Below are positions 5,572 to 6,147 of a DNA stretch of 6,147 nucleotides, in pieces (the first letter of the stretch is position 1; each line of letters begins with the position of its first letter). This DNA is from Lachnospiraceae bacterium UBA7182 (GTDB lineage Bacteria; Bacillota; Clostridia; Lachnospirales; Lachnospiraceae). Under the pieces are notes generated by a model, which saw only the letters and a list, made by a program, of their open reading frames with translations, made no database searches and was not told where the DNA came from. The position numbers and the translations under genes are program-made. The stretch covers positions 1-6,147 of the forward strand of contig DKVI01000095.1 of the NCBI GenBank assembly GCA_002491115.1, read 5' to 3'.

Positions 5572-6147
5572 TCAGACAATAACTACAATCTTCCCGTTCA
5601 CTTTTCCGCCATCCAACGCCATACACGCCTCCCGGATATCTCCAAACCCATAGGATGCCCCAATACAGGGTTTCAGCTTATTTCTGTCAATAAACGCAAA
5701 AATATCATCCATCACCTTCTGCGTGGGCCAGTTGCTGTGGAACCCGGTAAGGTATACCCCGTTGGGGATGGATTTGATCGGGTCAAAACCATTCAGGGCA
5801 TAAACTCCGCCAAGGATTCCCGTATTACATACAATGCCGCCCTTCTCCATGCACCGGAGCGTATCAGCAAGAGTCTTCGGCCCCACCAGCTCCAGAGCCT
5901 TTGTCACTCCGTGCAGCTCTCTTTCCAGCTTCCCGTTATCCAGTACCGCCTCATCCACGCCGGCCAGCAGAGGGAGCTTTTCCTGCCTGTGGGTGGTAGC
6001 GATCACCCTGCACCCAAAAGCCTTTGCGATCTGGATGGCAGCATACCCTAACGCACAGGTGCCGCCCCTGACCAGAAGCGTATCCGAAGGTTTTAAGTCC
6101 AGACATTCAAACAGAGAACCCCATGCCGTGAAATAAGTCTCCGGCAC
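5572..6147 (-). CDS. Zinc-type alcohol dehydrogenase/quinone oxidoreductase (MDR family), C-terminal part
   Basis: The gene runs off the right edge; 191 codons including the stop are present, out of a usual 310-340. The visible part is the Rossmann domain and the end of the catalytic domain of a medium-chain dehydrogenase/reductase. It shows ETYFTAWGSLFE, then LLVRGGTCALGYAAIQIAKAFGCRVIATT, where GGTCALG takes the place of the GxGxxG dinucleotide-binding turn. It ends NGKIVVIV, as in quinone oxidoreductase-like members. The last codon in the window is GTG, but its position in the family is internal (the VPETYFTAW block), so it is not the start. These enzymes reduce quinones, enones or aldehydes with NAD(P)H. 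It is the first visible gene of the minus-strand operon. Confidence 0.9.
   Translation of the reverse strand: MPETYFTAWGSLFECLDLKPSDTLLVRGGTCALGYAAIQIAKAFGCRVIATTHRQEKLPLLAGVDEAVLDNGKLERELHGVTKALELVGPKTLADTLRCMEKGGIVCNTGILGGVYALNGFDPIKSIPNGVYLTGFHSNWPTQKVMDDIFAFIDRNKLKPCIGASYGFGDIREACMALDGGKVNGKIVVIV

Noticed and set aside
4555..6051. A 498-codon plus-strand ORF
   Set aside because: It lies antisense to the nitroreductase and dehydrogenase genes, is rich in His, Pro, Ser and Arg, and shows no family motif. It is a shadow of the high-GC minus-strand genes.

Overview
The window looks like chromosomal DNA of a gut-type Clostridia, most likely Lachnospiraceae. The reasons are strong AGGAGG-type ribosome binding sites, frequent GTG and TTG starts, a textbook sigma-A promoter, and gene families typical of anaerobic Firmicutes: ferredoxin-nitroreductase fusions, a flavoprotein-ferredoxin fusion, a ProX-type tRNA deacylase, an AAA/DUF4143 ATPase and AzlC. 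The genus is inference. Base composition differs between the two halves. Two hand-counted 60-base rows give about 38% G+C at 361-420 and about 65% at 5941-6000.

Left part (1-1226) is an accessory patch. On the plus strand a perfect consensus promoter (41-69) drives a compact, structured, apparently non-coding RNA of about 170 nt that ends in a very strong intrinsic terminator (214-247). Fifty bases later, without an obvious promoter of its own, comes a 200-residue protein (297-899). It resembles the PBECR4 family, predicted nucleases of the barnase/EndoU/colicin/RelE fold. Promoter, structured RNA, terminator and predicted nuclease in that order recall type III toxin-antitoxin loci and other RNA-guarded abortive-infection modules. 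This is the best candidate for an undescribed system here. The end of this ORF runs into the broken 3' end of a minus-strand AAA ATPase remnant (863-1177). That remnant starts next to a 10-bp perfect inverted repeat (1186-1226), which lies exactly where the azlC gene is cut short.

Right part (1209-6147) is one tightly packed minus-strand operon. It is read from the right edge leftwards, and most genes overlap or nearly touch. The order is a zinc-type alcohol dehydrogenase/quinone oxidoreductase (partial at the edge), a 2[4Fe-4S] ferredoxin-nitroreductase fusion, a broken flavin reductase, a ProX/YbaK-type aminoacyl-tRNA deacylase, an unrecognised 159-residue acidic protein, a pyridoxamine-phosphate-oxidase-like flavin protein with a C-terminal 2[4Fe-4S] domain, an M-class (SirTM-like) sirtuin, and a C-terminally truncated AzlC permease. 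The theme is flavin, iron-sulphur and NAD(P) redox chemistry, with a sirtuin of the class that in other bacteria ADP-ribosylates a lipoylated carrier protein in oxidative-stress operons. Its usual macrodomain and carrier partners are not in this window. Insertion or recombination at about position 1230 removed the end of azlC and any azlD partner that followed.
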